Source: Ypsolopha sequella (Eukaryota > Arthropoda > Insecta > Lepidoptera > Ypsolophidae). Taken from it: a stretch of 64,000 nucleotides of DNA. The stretch is taken from contig OW203991.1 in the NCBI GenBank assembly GCA_934047225.1, positions 5,146,001 through 5,210,000 of the forward strand, written 5' to 3'. Below are positions 20,937-33,040 of this stretch, one piece after another (positions within the stretch are counted from its first letter, which is position 1; each line of letters begins with the position of its first letter). Under the pieces are notes generated by a model. It ran no database searches. It was given only the letters and a program-made list of their open reading frames with translations, and was not told the origin of the DNA. Both the position numbers and the translations under genes were made by a program.

Positions 20937-21619
20937 GACCACTAACTTACCTTCTTTGGTCAACAATGCTGTAATTACGAAAATGTTTTTTCGCTATTTT
21001 TCGTGATTTAGGGACTTTCCATTTGGAATTAAAACCAGCACAGAAACCGCCATCTTAAAACTGAGCTCCATGACTGACAGGTAGGTAAATCCTGCGCCGT
21101 GATTGGTTATTTGGATGTGGCAGAATTGAGCGTATAATTATTGGTGGCGTATAGCGTAATTTCTCTTTGAAGTTTAATAGAAATAAAATAAGATTTCAGA
21201 CTATTATGTCATTGACCCTGATGGCATACTACAGCATTTAATGTGTGTTGTAGTGCGGTTATTGGCATAATTTTACAAAAAAAAAACAGTTTTAAGTTAA
21301 CATTATATATTTTTATTTGCCTGTAAGTATCGGTAAAGAGTAGCATGGGAAATACGAAAATAGAAAAAAGAGTATTTTGACAAAAGTGGCGATTGACATG
21401 AGCATTATAGTGATGATAAGATATTGCTATGAACAATAAGTGCCACTTTGTATACAATATTTGTTTGTTATATAAGTTTAGTTTTATCTTTGTTTAAATG
21501 TACAAAAGTGTAATAAATAAATAAAAAATAAATGAGACTCGTGAAGAAAATAAATAAAAGAAAATTTATATTTTATTTCATGGCAACCCTAAAATGAGCT
21601 GTCAATTGTCAAACAAAAC

Positions 21620-21840
21620 GAAACGTATCGAACGCACACAACACGGCGGCGGCGGACGAACGCTTTCGTGTTGCAGATTGTTGTGATTAATTAAATCGGG
21701 GTCGGCGCCTTATCCGTTCCGTGGCACAATAATAATGTATTTAGTGAGAGTTTAGTGATCGAACAACGATGTCAATGAAATCTTACACTTAGTGAAGTGT
21801 GCTGTTCGTTTTAAAATCAAGTTGTGTGGTGCTGTTCGTA
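21620..21840 (+). promoter_or_regulatory. CG-rich 5' leader / putative promoter of PACS
   Basis: Just upstream of the PACS ATG the base composition changes from strongly AT-rich to CG-rich (ACACGGCGGCGGCGGACG near 21640). It remains free of recognisable repeats up to the start codon, unlike the flanking DNA. This fits a 5' UTR with a CpG-containing promoter of a broadly expressed gene. No TATA box is asserted and the transcription start is unknown. Confidence 0.45.
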
Positions 21841-21950
21841 ATGACGGAGAAAAACAAATCCGAAAAGATGACTAATGCATCGAAACCTGTTCCCATGAAA
21901 CTTTTTGCGGCCTGGGAAGTGGACAGGACACCTTCCAATTGCATTCCCAG
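21841..21950 (+). CDS. PACS: PACS (phosphofurin acidic cluster sorting protein), first coding exon only
   Basis: The ATG at 21841 opens 36 codons plus two bases, ending CCC AG|GTGAGT, a consensus donor (phase 2). The peptide has a polar leader (residues 1-15) followed by PVPMKLFAAWEVDRTPSNCIP (16-36), which matches the diagnostic start of the furin-binding region of animal PACS proteins just before their conserved LCSLTL segment. The split codon would give the Arg found there in the family. PACS proteins are cytosolic adaptors that bind acidic-cluster motifs and route membrane cargo between trans-Golgi, endosomes and ER/mitochondria contacts. Nothing upstream in frame suggests an earlier start; the leader is CG-rich and UTR-like. 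I could not find the next exon in the window, so intron 1 probably exceeds 42 kb. Confidence 0.85.
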
Positions 21951-22842
21951 GTGAGTTTAAGTCTACTAAACCAGTTACCTTTTAAATGTAACTCTACAAG
22001 TTTGTGCCGTGTTATGATTTTTCGTTGCGTGATGCTTTACGAATTGCTCAGGATATCTCTGTGGATAGTCACGATAACAATGGCATTTCATGAATGGGTA
22101 TCGAGTGTTCAAGTTTGATAATTATTATTATTAAAATAAGCTATACTATTGTTCAACATTATTATTATTATTACAGTTCAACGTTGATGTTTAGGTTTTT
22201 TACCTTGGAAGTGCCTTTTGTGGTCTATTGTTTGACCATCTGGCATTTTTCATTGTTAGTAGTCTAGCAGTCAATATAGTCTGCAGAGAAAAGACCTTGT
22301 TGTATTTGGAAACCATTGTCGTATTTGTTCCATTGCATAGGTTCCACATTTTGGGTTCAGGAATTTCCAAATGAAAATACCTTAAAGATTTGATATTTGA
22401 AAGATTTCTATACAAATAATTATAAATGAATAAATATGCAGTAGACACAAACTTCATAATAAAAAAAAAAAGCTCTCGAGAATATTTGTATTTGATTTTA
22501 TAATAAACAAAACTCTTACAAAGCCGTACTCTGTATCAAATAAGTAGTAAAAAATTTGATTACCTATTTTTGCATGATAATTATGTCGATTTGGTGCAAC
22601 ACTACTTAACTTCTTATTTGACAGGGACTAAACTTATTTTAAGAGATACAGAAACAAAAAGACAGAATGTTTAAATTAAGTTTTTTACACCCAATCGACA
22701 TCATTGACAAATATTGCCTACATTTACTGCTTTGTAAAATAATATGTAACTTTCCACTAACTGATTCTGTTATCACCGATATTAAATAAATTGATGGTGA
22801 ATGTTTTACATTCTTGATCGAACATTTTATCAAGAATAGAAT

Positions 22843-22912
22843 AATATTGAAAAATCCTTGTAGGTACTTTTTCCACTAATCTAGGAACAAAGTGCAAGGA
22901 TTTTTCAATATT
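22843..22912. repeat. short hairpin
   Basis: AATATTGAAAAATCCTTG and CAAGGATTTTTCAATATT, perfect 18-bp arms. Confidence 0.8.
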
Positions 22913-23037
22913 TTTCCATCAATATTAAATCACTTTTTACTTAATGACGAAACCCCATATTAACAAAATGAATATAATTCCTTAATAAAAATAAATGGGT
23001 GTATTGTAAATTTTTTATGTCACAAAATCAACCAGCA

Positions 23038-23184
23038 GGGGCCTTATTGCCTAACTTCTAAATCTATCACTACCATTTCAAAGGTATTGTGATTCACTAG
23101 AAATGACGTGACACATTCTTACTACCCATCCAGACTCCTTTAAAGGCGATAGTGATAGGTATTGAACTTAGACAAAAAGGCCCC
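23038..23184. mobile_element. MITE with GGGGCCTT ends
   Basis: GGGGCCTTATTGCCTAACTT and TCTATCACTACC pair with GCGATAGTGATAGGTATTGA and ACAAAAAGGCCCC. Confidence 0.75.
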
Positions 23185-23810
23185 AGATTCCAAAAAATAT
23201 TGACAAAAAAGCATAACCATGCTCACATGCTGGCAAACTAGGAGGCAAAAGCTAGTTGTCTTATAAATCTTTAACATTCATTAATCTGTAATATCCAAGC
23301 CATTTATTGTTTAAGCAATAATGAGAATTAGTATGGTTAACCCACTTTATTCTCATTATACCTAAAACAATAGTAAAACATAGATCACATTCAAGATTGT
23401 GGCTAGAATCCATCTTACAAAATGACATTGTATAAATTAATTTTTTATCAATATAATATGAATAATTTAAACAATATATCTATTGATAAATTACTGTTTT
23501 TGTGGTATTTACAAATTTTTTAAAATTTGATTTGTAAATTGTTCTGGATTTGTAAATAATAATATTAAGAAATAATTATAACGCTCAAAATATTATTATT
23601 ATTAACTTATTGCAAACAAAACTTATTGTTTAATGTTTGCTATATGCATAAACATATTTTTAATGATATTAAAATAACTATAAAACAATTAACTTTTCCA
23701 TAGTTGTGATAACAGCTGTAAATTCCTAAAATAATCTGATATCATGCTTATGGAAAATCCAACAATTTTGAAGTACCTAATCATAATATCATTAAAAATA
23801 TGTTTATTCA

Positions 23811-23950
23811 TATAGGGCTTTTTATTTTTTGTATTCTGTACTTTACAAAAATATAATTGCTTAATTAAACAGTTTTAAACGCTATATTTCGACCCCACTG
23901 ATTTATATTTATGTAAAGGACATAATACGAAAAATAAAAAAGCCCTTATA
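23811..23950. mobile_element. MITE with AGGGCTTTTTATTTTT ends
   Basis: TATAGGGCTTTTTATTTTTT, GTATTCTGTACTTTAC / GTAAAGGACATAATAC, AAAATAAAAAAGCCCTTATA. It is nested in a looser, larger inverted region (23625-24005). Confidence 0.7.
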
Positions 23951-24387
23951 CGGTATTTTGTCAAAATATTTTATTCATATTGCAAACTTTTAACAATAAG
24001 TTCTCTAAGCTAAAAGTTGTATTTTGGCATTTATAATTATTTCGTATATTTCTTAATATTTTGTAATAGATATGGAGAATCGACCCTTACTAAATGAGTA
24101 TTGAGTAGAAAACTAATAATAATAATAATAGCTATTTGCTATCTTTTACCTTATCAAATTGCAACTAATTCTTTTATTATCTAACTTATTTATTTAGTTT
24201 CTCAGACAGCATTAGCATATAATATTAAAATTTTCCTTTTGTTTTGCTGATAAAGATGCATTGTGCAGATAAATTATCTCAATATCATTAGTGGAAAGAT
24301 GATTAGATAATAAGTCAAATACCTATACAGTAACTGTTTGACTAAAAAAACAATCACTATGCCAAAGGAGCCTTAGACATAAAAAAG

Positions 24388-24641
24388 GGTGGCAGATGTG
24401 TTCCGAGTGTGAACTGCGAAATGCAAGTCCCACATTTCCCCGATGATTATTACATCCCAACGTGATGAGCGGTGAAGCCTATCGCCGTTCTTAATTTTTA
24501 GGGCATGATACAGGTTTCCTTACGATGTTTTCCTTCAACGCTACCAATAAATTCCGAAATACTCATTGGTGCATCGTCCAGGGATTAAACCTGAATCTCA
24601 CCTTAGAGAGGCCAGTGTTTTACCCCTGAGCTACCGCTGCT
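24388..24641 (-). mobile_element. tRNA-derived SINE
   Basis: The minus strand starts GCAGCGGTAGCTCAGGGGT (RNA polymerase III box A, TAGCTCAGGGG) and has GGTTTAATCCC (box B) about 45 bp later. A body containing GAAGGAAAACATCGTAAGGA and ACCTGTATCATGCC, a sequence common in moth SINEs, follows. The tRNA-like head cannot be a working tRNA gene, since no acceptor-stem partner is present. Confidence 0.75.
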
Positions 24642-25679
24642 AATGAATGTATTGTTAACTTAGAAACTTGCTAAAATACTGTATATACACCCCTAGTGTG
24701 CCCTTATATTCAGGATCTATCTATCTAACAAATTAGGTAATAGAGTTAAACTTCACTTTGATTTTATGCAAAAAAATTGATGTTTCAAATTCGAAATGCA
24801 GCAAGTTTTAGCTGTACAAACTTGCTATGACGAAGACTCAACATTAATTTTAGTGAAACAGCATCTTTCTATATCATACTATCCTACTTGCACATCGGCT
24901 ACTTGCTTACATTAGTCACTGTGCAAAAGAGCCAGTATGATGGGAATACTTTTTATCCAATGTTGTCTGCTAGACACCCTGATCTGTATGTAATAGTCCT
25001 AATGTACTTCAGAATAACACAGCATATTTTATATAAACAATCTTAGCCAACTACAAATGGGCATTGAAGACTTAATAAAAACAAAATGATTGTCATGTGG
25101 GTGTCACCCATACAGGATGTTGACAATTCACAGAGAATTGGCTTCTGTTTGATTATATTTTTAACACAAGGCTGCAGGAATTTATTTTCGATAGCTACCT
25201 TTGTCTATTTATTGTTTATTTTATTACTTGGACCAGCAGACACCCCTCAACGTTGCCCATATGGATCCAATTTCTTTCGATCCTGTGTGAATATCCCAAA
25301 ATCTCTTCTGAGCCTATGTAGTACTTACAAGTCCTACAGTCGAAATGATAGATCAGTCAGTCAAAAAGTGTATTATTTTATATACCTATTATAGATAAGT
25401 TCTAGGCTTCAGATGCTGCCCTATACATATACTTGGATCAATGTGTATATTAATTTCTGTACATAAGTAAATCAAACCTCAGGAAAAAATCCTGCTCACT
25501 GGAATTATGTTTTAGTTAAAAGTGGATACCATTTTTGAAATATGTGATATTAAAGTGATATTCACTAAACGTATTTGCCTGAAAGCAGAATCATGGTAAC
25601 AAAAAAAAGTATACAAATTAAATTCATCATTTTATTGTACTTTCCCGAATTCTTGCGATTTAATTGAGCAATTCCATCT

Positions 25680-25760
25680 CTATTTGGAGCTATTCCAATT
25701 CCCATTGCTTAGAGCTTTGGTATCCTAATGTCCCAGGGGCGTTCCCTCCTCAATAAGTTT
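25680..25760 (-). repeat. repeat R, partial inverted copy
   Basis: The minus strand reads GAGGAGGGAACGCCCCTGGG ... CAAAGCTCTAAGCAATGGGA ... GGAATAGCTCCAA, aligned to 2250-2325. Confidence 0.5.
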
Positions 25761-25840
25761 TAGTTTACTTGGTAAATTTCTTAGATCTGTTGTCAACATA
25801 CGGTAGCCCAATTATCGCGGTCATTACGTCACTTAATGTA

Positions 25841-26265
25841 ACAGCGTCCTTTACCCCTCGGCCATAGCTTCAGGCTTCTGGCGGCGCTTCTTGCTGCACT
25901 TCTCCAGGCGGTTTTTGCGACGGACTTTGCTCTGCCACGACACCCGTCGGCGCCTTCCACCGCATCGGATGTATAGCGCGCTCGCTCGCTCAAAGCGCTC
26001 GACACTAGGTTCGTCCTGTGCGCTCGATCACTGGCGCGGCTCTGAACTATGGCCACCGCGCTGTAGGCACATACATTTGTTTCAACCGCCCGCCTCCCCG
26101 CACACCGCCGTCGCGAGAGCGCAAGTCACTCGAAGCCGGATAAGACGTGCGAGCGGCAACCCATGGCCGGCTCTATACAACTTCATACATTTGTTCTCTC
26201 CGCCGGCGCCGTCGCAAGAAGAACCGCTTGGCGCGCCTCTCGAATCCTGAAGCTGTGGCTGGCCG
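25841..26265. mobile_element. GC-rich foldback element G, copy 1
   Basis: Starts near ACAGCGTCCTTTACCCCTCG, GCCATAGCTTCAGGCTTCTG and ends ATCCTGAAGCTGTGGCTGGC. The middle carries CACGACACCCGTCGGCGCCT, CGACACTAGGTTCGTCCTGT, CACACCGCCGTCGCGAGAGC. Strongly GC-rich in an AT-rich setting. Open frames on both strands are a by-product of composition. Confidence 0.75.
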
Positions 26266-26752
26266 GTAACACAGCTGCTATTACCTACTTTTAGCAAATT
26301 AATTTACTATTCAAATCAATTTCTTGAGCACTCCTTTTACATCAACAATCTATTTCAATCCACCTATCCCTCAATCTTACCACAATGTACATACAATTAG
26401 ATTAATAATACCACTATGACTTGGAAATCTATTTCGGTATGTTGATGTTGTCAATCGCAAGTTGTAGGTTGCATTATATCCATACCATATTGACCGCCAA
26501 GCCTCGCCGCACCCGGTTATGCTAAATCTATGTCTGTAGGTCTGTTAGCTCTCTTATCTAGCACGCGGTGTCTGCATTAATTGACAAATGACTTTTTTTT
26601 CCGGGACTTGGTTGTTGCTATGTCTAGAGAACATACATGTTAGCGGGGATTAAAAAGTTTCATCGTGATTCGGTGATTGGTGGCAAAGCTATGAGCTAAC
26701 GAACACGTCAACTTTCAGATTTGTTGTATAATTTTAGTGGAATAGGCTGGGC

Positions 26753-26974
26753 TTAGACTATTTTTGTGGATTTGGCGGGCTTTTCGTTCACGATGATAGA
26801 ATTTCCTTGGTTCAAGCAGGGGAAGCAGACACAGGAAATATCTGCCAGGTCGTAGCACGTTATACGACGTACGAATGCACGGGTTTCGCTAATGTAGGTG
26901 ATCTCCTTAAAATAATCCATTTTACGGCCCATACGAATTAAATTGTATTTCGTATTTTTTCGGGATTCTACCAT
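26753..26974 (-). other. unrecognised ORF, 73 codons
   Basis: Begins at an ATG (26974-26972) and reads MVESRKNTKYNLIRMGRKMD then YFKEITYISETRAFVRRITC. It has a varied amino-acid composition and three clustered Cys near residues 48-53. I do not recognise it. No splice partner or repeat copy was seen. It could be chance or a fragment of an old element. Confidence 0.2.
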
Positions 26975-27084
26975 GCACTAGCTCTGACTCTGTCAGCCAA
27001 CCCGTCCAAACCAAAACCCACAGACATACACAAAAGCCATCACTATAAGAGTTTTTAATTTAGAAGGATAATGTTATCATGTAA

Positions 27085-27660
27085 AACAAGACGTGTGCTT
27101 CCGTTTTCTTCAAGGTTCTAAGTCACGGCCATTTTAACCGGTATTTTGGACATTTAGAGAGGATGAATGAAAGTAGAGTGATAAAAGAAATTTATGGTGC
27201 GCAAGTGGAAGGTACAGCTCGACCTGCCCCCCTATTCTGTATCTTTAGTTGCCAACTGAACGAGGTGTCTATCATCAAAAACATAGATAAAAACTGAAAT
27301 TTCAAAATTGCCTTTAGTGGGTATTGAACTATTAACAATCTGTGTCGTCACTTCAAGTGCGAAAATATCCTTAGGACATCGGAATTCGATAGTATATCTA
27401 TGTTTTTGATGATAGACACCCAGTCCAGAAGGCAACTAGAGATACATAATAGGTCCGGGCCGCCCTAGAAGGACGTACGCTGAACAAATTGGCGACATAC
27501 TGAAGAAGGGCCATGTCAAAACAAAAGTACCCGGAATAGAAGAGCTTGTATGACTAGATTGATGGATGTGGAAGAGGCAAAAGAGGTGTGTCTGGAACGA
27601 AGCAGATGGAAATCTGTATTCTCTGCCTACCCCTCTGGGAGAGAGGCGTGAGTATATGTA
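27085..27660 (+). pseudogene. RTE-like C-terminal fragment split by a MITE
   Basis: Before the MITE the frame reads GHLERMNESRVIKEIYGAQV then EGTARP. After it: [20 protein letters not shown], then a decayed tail (frameshift and stops near 27530-27555). The blocks join across the element at 27231-27453 as a single R-P-G-R-P-R-R-T-Y motif, so the MITE landed inside this coding sequence. The tail ends at 27600-27640 with a LYSLPTPLG-like end. Confidence 0.65.
27231..27453. mobile_element. MITE family D, copy 2 (inverted)
   Basis: Same 223-bp length and ends as the copy at 16346-16568, in the opposite orientation, with about a dozen substitutions. It interrupts an RTE-like coding fragment. Confidence 0.8.
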
Positions 27661-28105
27661 TGTATGTTTATCCGGTATTTAAAGTTAAAGCTCCGTTTTC
27701 AACAAAATAAGGACGTTTTAATGTTTCCAGCTATTCGTATGATATTATATATATTTCTAGTAAGTCAATTTGTTTCTCCAGCCATGACACATAATCCTCA
27801 AAGGAAAATCGTAAAGCTCTGTGCATTTCGAGCTGCATCGTCAGGGTGCTCATCTGATATTTAAAGTAAAATGATCTTTGTTGCCAACGAGTTTGGTCTG
27901 GAATTGGGTTACTGCGATGGGATTAACTTATTTTATGGTTTTAAATGAAAATACGTAACAAAACACATTAAATAAAATATCCGTGAGATATATTTCGAGC
28001 CATTCGAGCACTTCATCAGTGACAATAAGTAATAAGAAAAAATATTACAGATAGGTAAAAAAAAAACTTTAAATCTAACCTATTTACAAGATTTTATGAC
28101 AAAAT

Positions 28106-28520
28106 AGAGGTGCTTCTTTTTTGTGTATTTCATGAAATACAAGGAAAATTTTAATAAATTTCTGGTATATGCATTTTGACTATATAATCTAGGGTTTTGA
28201 AATTGGAAATAATTTGAAATTTGGATAAATTTTCCTCGATAGAAATAATTGTTGAAATGAGGTCTTCAAACACACTTTTTCTCCTTGTTTGACGAATAGG
28301 AACCATATACAGCTAACTCAAACATATTTTATTAGGCGTGTTTTAACAATATTTTTTATTTCGATTTGATATTTGAAATTTTGCTAGCTATTTTAGTTTT
28401 TTTTATAAAAATTATGAAACTAACATTTTTCGCTTTCGCCCTGAATCCGCCCCTCTCGCACTGAGCGTGTTTTCTCTTGGAGTGACAGTGACAAAAATAA
28501 AATTCGCATATCCTCTTAAA
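28106..28520. repeat. repeat S, copy 1
   Basis: AAAATTTTAATAAATTTCTG, ATGCATTTTGACTATATAAT, AATTTTCCTCGATAGAAATA, TGAAATGAGGTCTTCAAACA, GAATCCGCCCCTCTCGCACT; the same order in 38215-38585. Confidence 0.75.
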
Positions 28521-28639
28521 ATAAATCACGTATCCCGCCGCATCGATGCGGACATTTGTGTTCTTTAGTTTATTATCTTTAATCCAATTTTACATCTAAC
28601 CCCTTGAAAACCAAGATTGATTTAATTATTTCTGCGTGA

Positions 28640-29020
28640 CATGCTCTTTTAGAAATGAAATATAATGATATTAAATATATTTATTTATTAATATGTAATG
28701 TAGGTATAACATATACACAATTATTACAGGTCAGTTTTAATGTAATATAAGTAATTAAATAATCTATGTGTATAATAATATGGGGAAATATGCAGGGAAA
28801 TAATAAAGGTTGGGTTTACTTAAATTTAATTAAAAAATACACTTAAATAAAATAAAAATATAGGAATAAGAATAAATAATACTATAAATATATACAATAC
28901 ATATAATAAATATATGCCTAACTCCGCCCATTCGATTAGTCTTGCTAAGAAGAAGGGCAAGAAACTTGGCAAGATCATGTCTTTTTTCATAATATTAGTA
29001 ACAACTAAAAAGTAAGCCTA
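28640..29020. repeat. repeat X, copy 1
   Basis: TTACAGGTCAGTTTTAATGT, AATTAAATAATCTATGTG, and GCCTAACTCCGCCCATTCGA followed by TTAGTCTTGCTAAGAAGAAG. A second copy spans 31615-33380 and is split by two insertions. Confidence 0.65.
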
Positions 29021-29638
29021 TAATTTAATTGAGTAAAGTGATAAAAAATACAAGACAGGAGAAAATTATGTCATGAAGGCCAAAAAAAATAAAGTACCTT
29101 TGTCTACCTGTCCCACATAATTATGGCAATGTGGATCCCCCTTGAGAGTGCTAAAACGTCACTCTGAATCTTGGCCTTACACTTCAAACCTCTACAATTT
29201 GTTCATAAATAGAGTGACATTATGATATCGGTTCCATGACAACACTATTAGCAGCTAGATGGCTAGACGCACCTTGAACGTGGTATCACTTTACTTGTCA
29301 CGCCTGAATGGCAGTGAGTAATGGATGAGGTAACTGAAGGTCACGAAGGTGTCTCGATAGGTTTTATAAATCTTGCAATCCACAAGTGTGTTGGCTCTTC
29401 CTCTCAGATGGTCATCCGCCCAAACAAAGAAGGAGCTACCACGAAAATATCGGTTGTGTCGATTTCGGCGTAGCCCTTTAGAGCCAAGGACCTAGTAACA
29501 TTTTCCTCGAAATTTGAACCTTTCGTGAAAAAATACATTTTTTACAAATTGACCACGAAAATGCCAAGTCTGATGTAGGAAAATCCTTATATATTTATGA
29601 CCTCTGACTTCCCAAGGTAGAATCCTGTATTGTCTGTA

Positions 29639-29829
29639 TCCGTCCTCCTATTATAAATGCGAAAGTGTGTTTGTTGGTTTGTCCTGCTTTCACGCAGCAA
29701 CGGAGCAACGGATCGACGTGATTTTTTGCATAGAGACTAGATTATGGGCCGGAGAGTGACATAGGCCACTTTTTATCCCGGGAAAATGCAAACGTATACA
29801 GCGCGGGTGAAGCCGCGGGCAAAATCTAG
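29639..29829 (+). mobile_element. short non-autonomous Helitron
   Basis: It begins TCCGTCCTCCTATTATAAAT after a host A (29638) and ends GCCGCGGGCAAAATCTAG before a host T (29830), the exact A^TC...CTAG^T arrangement of Helitrons. The interior has the TTATAAATGCGAAAGT start, CACTTTTTATCCCGGGAAA and AGCCGCGGGC, typical of common lepidopteran Helitrons. 191 bp, no coding capacity. Confidence 0.8.
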
Positions 29830-31610
29830 TATTACATAAACGCCCCTGATACGCTGGGAAGAAGCATAAAAACATTATAAAGGAAAGGCAATGAATTCTG
29901 TCGTAAGGTTACTTCAATTGCAATAAATACCTTTTATACTACACCTGCTCGGAAAGTACCTTCTTTCTTTGTTGAAAACGATGCAGAAAGTACGTCATTA
30001 CTGTCATACAAATATGCGGGCGGCAAAAGTGTATGAAAATTCATTGTTAACGTCCTTGAGCGGGCAGAAAAAGTATATGCAAATCCATTGTTAACGTGCT
30101 TTTTTTTTTTTTTAAATAACATAAAGAATGAGCAAGTGGCCAAGTGGCCAGTATTATTTTGCGAACTCGTACATAAAACTCGAAAAATGATACTGGCCAC
30201 TTGCTTTTCCTGCACATAATAAAAAATAAGAAGGAAATAAAAGGTTGGAAAAAAGGCGCGAAGACGTGATGGCGTCGTTTTTTTGTTTTATTGAAAAAAT
30301 ATTGCATTTTGGGTGTTTTGATCAACAATAGTGATAGGATATTGTGAATTAAAATCGCCGTAACCTGTGTAGTGTGTTGTTCAATGGAACAAAAGTGCGG
30401 GCTGTGCCTTTTCGTGTGTTTTTTCTAACCCTGTTGTATTTGCGTTACAAGGCTATCATTATAGCGGAAACGACAGGACAGTGACTTAGACAGGACAGAC
30501 CTTTCAGATGATCCTCAACAGAAGAGGATAGTGCATATAAACATAAAAAAACTATAACGTCAAACATGGCTGTATGGGCTAAGATCCCTTTGCCTTTCCA
30601 CTTAGTGGGAAAATGAAAAAAAAAAAAAAAAGTGACAATCGCACGCGAGTCAGTCGGTTTCTTTTGTTGTATCTTGATTTTCCTCGCAGGTGTAGTATAA
30701 AGCACTATGTATCACTCGGGAGAAAGTGCGATTCCCCTTTCTTCCCTCGGTGAACAATGTACTATTCTCGAGGCTCTATCCGGATCTTTTGTTGTGTTTC
30801 GTTTTGACCTTCTTTTTTTGGGGTATTTTATCAAACGCGTGGAAGCTTTCACTGTCCTCTCATCTATCATTCTGCGGGCCATGTTTCTTTTCTGTATCAT
30901 AAGCTGTCGCTCTGAGCTGATTGCAACCATGTCTTATCTAAGATTACCTATCAGTGCTTAGGTATATCGATTCGTTTTGGGGAAAAAATCATTTTTGAAA
31001 TATGCCCTCATCGATGATTTTATATGCTTTTCCCGGGGTGTATTGTTGCACCTATACCTTTTAGCTCAATAGACACAGTTTCAATTCCCATAGCTTAATC
31101 TTTAAAAGACATTTTTAAATTTTTTTTCAGTGAATATACGCCGTTTTAGGACATAGTTTTCATTATGTTGGTCTATAAATGAACCATTATTTATTTATGG
31201 TTTTTTAAAGAATTGTCTGATGACCTTGTCACTTGAGAATTTTAGATATTATACTGATTGTGATGTGTGATTGCTTATAAAAAAAGTGGTCTGTCTCAGT
31301 CTACTCATCTGTCATCTAGCTGTCAAATTAGTCTGAAGCAAATTATTATAAATTTATCTTGCAAGCAAAGGACACATTTCTAAACAGCCATTACTCAAGT
31401 GACGTCACACGAGGGCAAATGGTAGTTGCAGCTTTTTCGTAAAAATATTCATCATCATGCGGTTTTTTAGACCAAAACTTTGAAAATACGGTTTATTAAA
31501 CCTAAATCTCGAAATGGTTTTCGAATTATTAAATCTATGCCAATTGACTGCAACTCTAAATAATTACTAGGACATCGCCAGAACAGTTGCACGCCCACGC
31601 GCTACATTGT
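29830..31610. other. no gene supported
   Basis: It contains a pair of imperfect tandem blocks (29985-30100, each with GCGGGC...AAA.GTATATG and CATTGTTAACGT), a hairpin at 30131-30205, a poly-A run at 30616-30632 and several unrelated short frames on both strands. None has codon structure or a domain I would defend. Confidence 0.4.
30131..30205. repeat. hairpin with doubled AAGTGGCC
   Basis: AGCAAGTGGCCAAGTGGCCA ... TACTGGCCACTTGCT; the left arm has a duplicated AAGTGGCC unit. Confidence 0.7.
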
Positions 31611-31686
31611 ACAAACAATTATGAAATTAATTATATTTATTTATGTAATGTAGTTATATCAGATACACTTACTACAGGTCGGTTTT

Positions 31687-32845
31687 AATAATAATAATAA
31701 TAATAAGAGTTTATTCCATATAAATGTGTACATTTATAAACTTACATACTAGATCATACACAGATTAAAAGAGTGTACACAAAACAATTTTGAGTGCCCT
31801 ACTCCCTAAAAAAGGGCATAGCCCTGTAGTCTTAGGATAAGTAGTACTGCTCAACCCGAAAAATAGGTGACTTAGCTAGCTAACACAATATTACTGTACA
31901 CCTTGTATTGCATGTTTATAAAAAAAATATATGTTGATTTAAAACTTATTTTTACTTATTTACTAAATTACATGTAATAATCAAATTATGGCAAAAGAAA
32001 GAATATAATATAAAAGTTAATACCAATATGCACATGTAGTGTTTGCGAGTTTGTGTGTGAGGGTGTCTAAGAGGGTGTGTTTGTTGGTAGTTGTGTATAA
32101 GTGTCTGTAGTGGTATATGTTCAACCGTGGATATAATAACTCGAGTGACATAATAAAACATAAGAAAATCAGCATACTGGTTTAAGAAATGCCTCGGTTT
32201 CGTTGTAGTCTTTCATCAGTAGCCAGGATTTGACTTTTTGCTTACAGTCATTTTTATTTAAGCCATGAATTTCAAGAAATTTATTAAAATAATTATAAAG
32301 AAAAGGACCAAGAAAAGGAAAAAAACATCTACTGAATGAAGTATTGAACTTTTTTTTGACACAGACTATATCAGCTCTACGTTTTAGCTGTAAATTTTGG
32401 TCTAAAGGTGTAATTTCGTGTTGAAGTCGGACAGCTTCTAATACAAACAATTTTCTTACAGTCAGTACTTTGGTTAACTCATACAGAAGTGTCGTACCAA
32501 ATCTAAAAGGTTTATGAGTTAGCACTTTTAATAGCGCCCTTTGTGCTATTTCTAAGTTAAGTAAGATGGTTTTATGTGTACCTCCCCATGACGATATACA
32601 GAAAGAAAGCACACTCTCACCAAGGGCACAATAAACTCGTAAAAGCAATTCAATTTTCATAACTTGTCTTAGTTGTTTAAATATATGTATAAATAAGCTT
32701 TCTTATTCTTCCACAGAGATGTTCAATGTGTGATCTAAAACTGAGATTCTGGTCAATTACGACACCCAAGTATTTAATTATGGGACATCTTTCCAGGCTA
32801 ACACAAGTACACGGAGTCCCAAGAGAGCAATTTGGTGTGTAATAT
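31687..32845 (-). mobile_element. 5'-truncated, frameshifted non-LTR element with (TTA)n tail
   Basis: Minus frame 32660-32169 (163 codons) encodes ALGESVLSFCISSWGGTHKT and on through KVLTHKPFRFGTTLLYELTK, typical of the domain after RT in insect LINEs. Just upstream another frame reads IKYLGVVIDQNLSFRSHIEH, the RT thumb block, so a frameshift near 32670 separates the two. The 3' end is an AAT/TTA microsatellite (31687-31707) beside GAATAAACTC. It lies inside another repeat whose halves resume at 31620-31686 and 32845-32870 and match uninterrupted sequence at 28650-28770. Confidence 0.75.
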
Positions 32846-32873
32846 AATGTAATATAATTAAATAATCTACAAA

Positions 32874-33040
32874 GAAATAGATAAAAACAGCTAGACTCAC
32901 TTTGATTTATGCGAGAAAAAACTCGACGTTTCGGTCAACTTAAGAGTGACCTTCATCAGGCTTCGCGAGGTGCTCCGGCGCGTGCGACACCCTCACGAGG
33001 ACTGAGTCCTCAGTGAGTCTTAGCTATTTTTATCTATTTC
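32874..33040. mobile_element. MITE inside repeat X
   Basis: GAAATAGATAAAAACAGCTA GACTCAC / GTGAGTC TTAGCTATTTTTATCTATTTC ends, with CGACGTTTCGGTCAACTTAA and GAGGTGCTCCGGCGCGTGCG in the interior. Confidence 0.75.

Noticed and set aside
24580..24641. tRNA gene on the minus strand
   Set aside because: Boxes A and B are present, but the sequence continues into a SINE body and no acceptor stem closes.
25086..25394. 102-codon plus-strand ORF
   Set aside because: Mixed hydrophobic translation with no motif, splice context or copy; ordinary for AT-rich DNA.
30707..30961. 84-codon ORF with antisense 72-codon ORF
   Set aside because: Overlapping frames on both strands and no domain; not supported as a gene.
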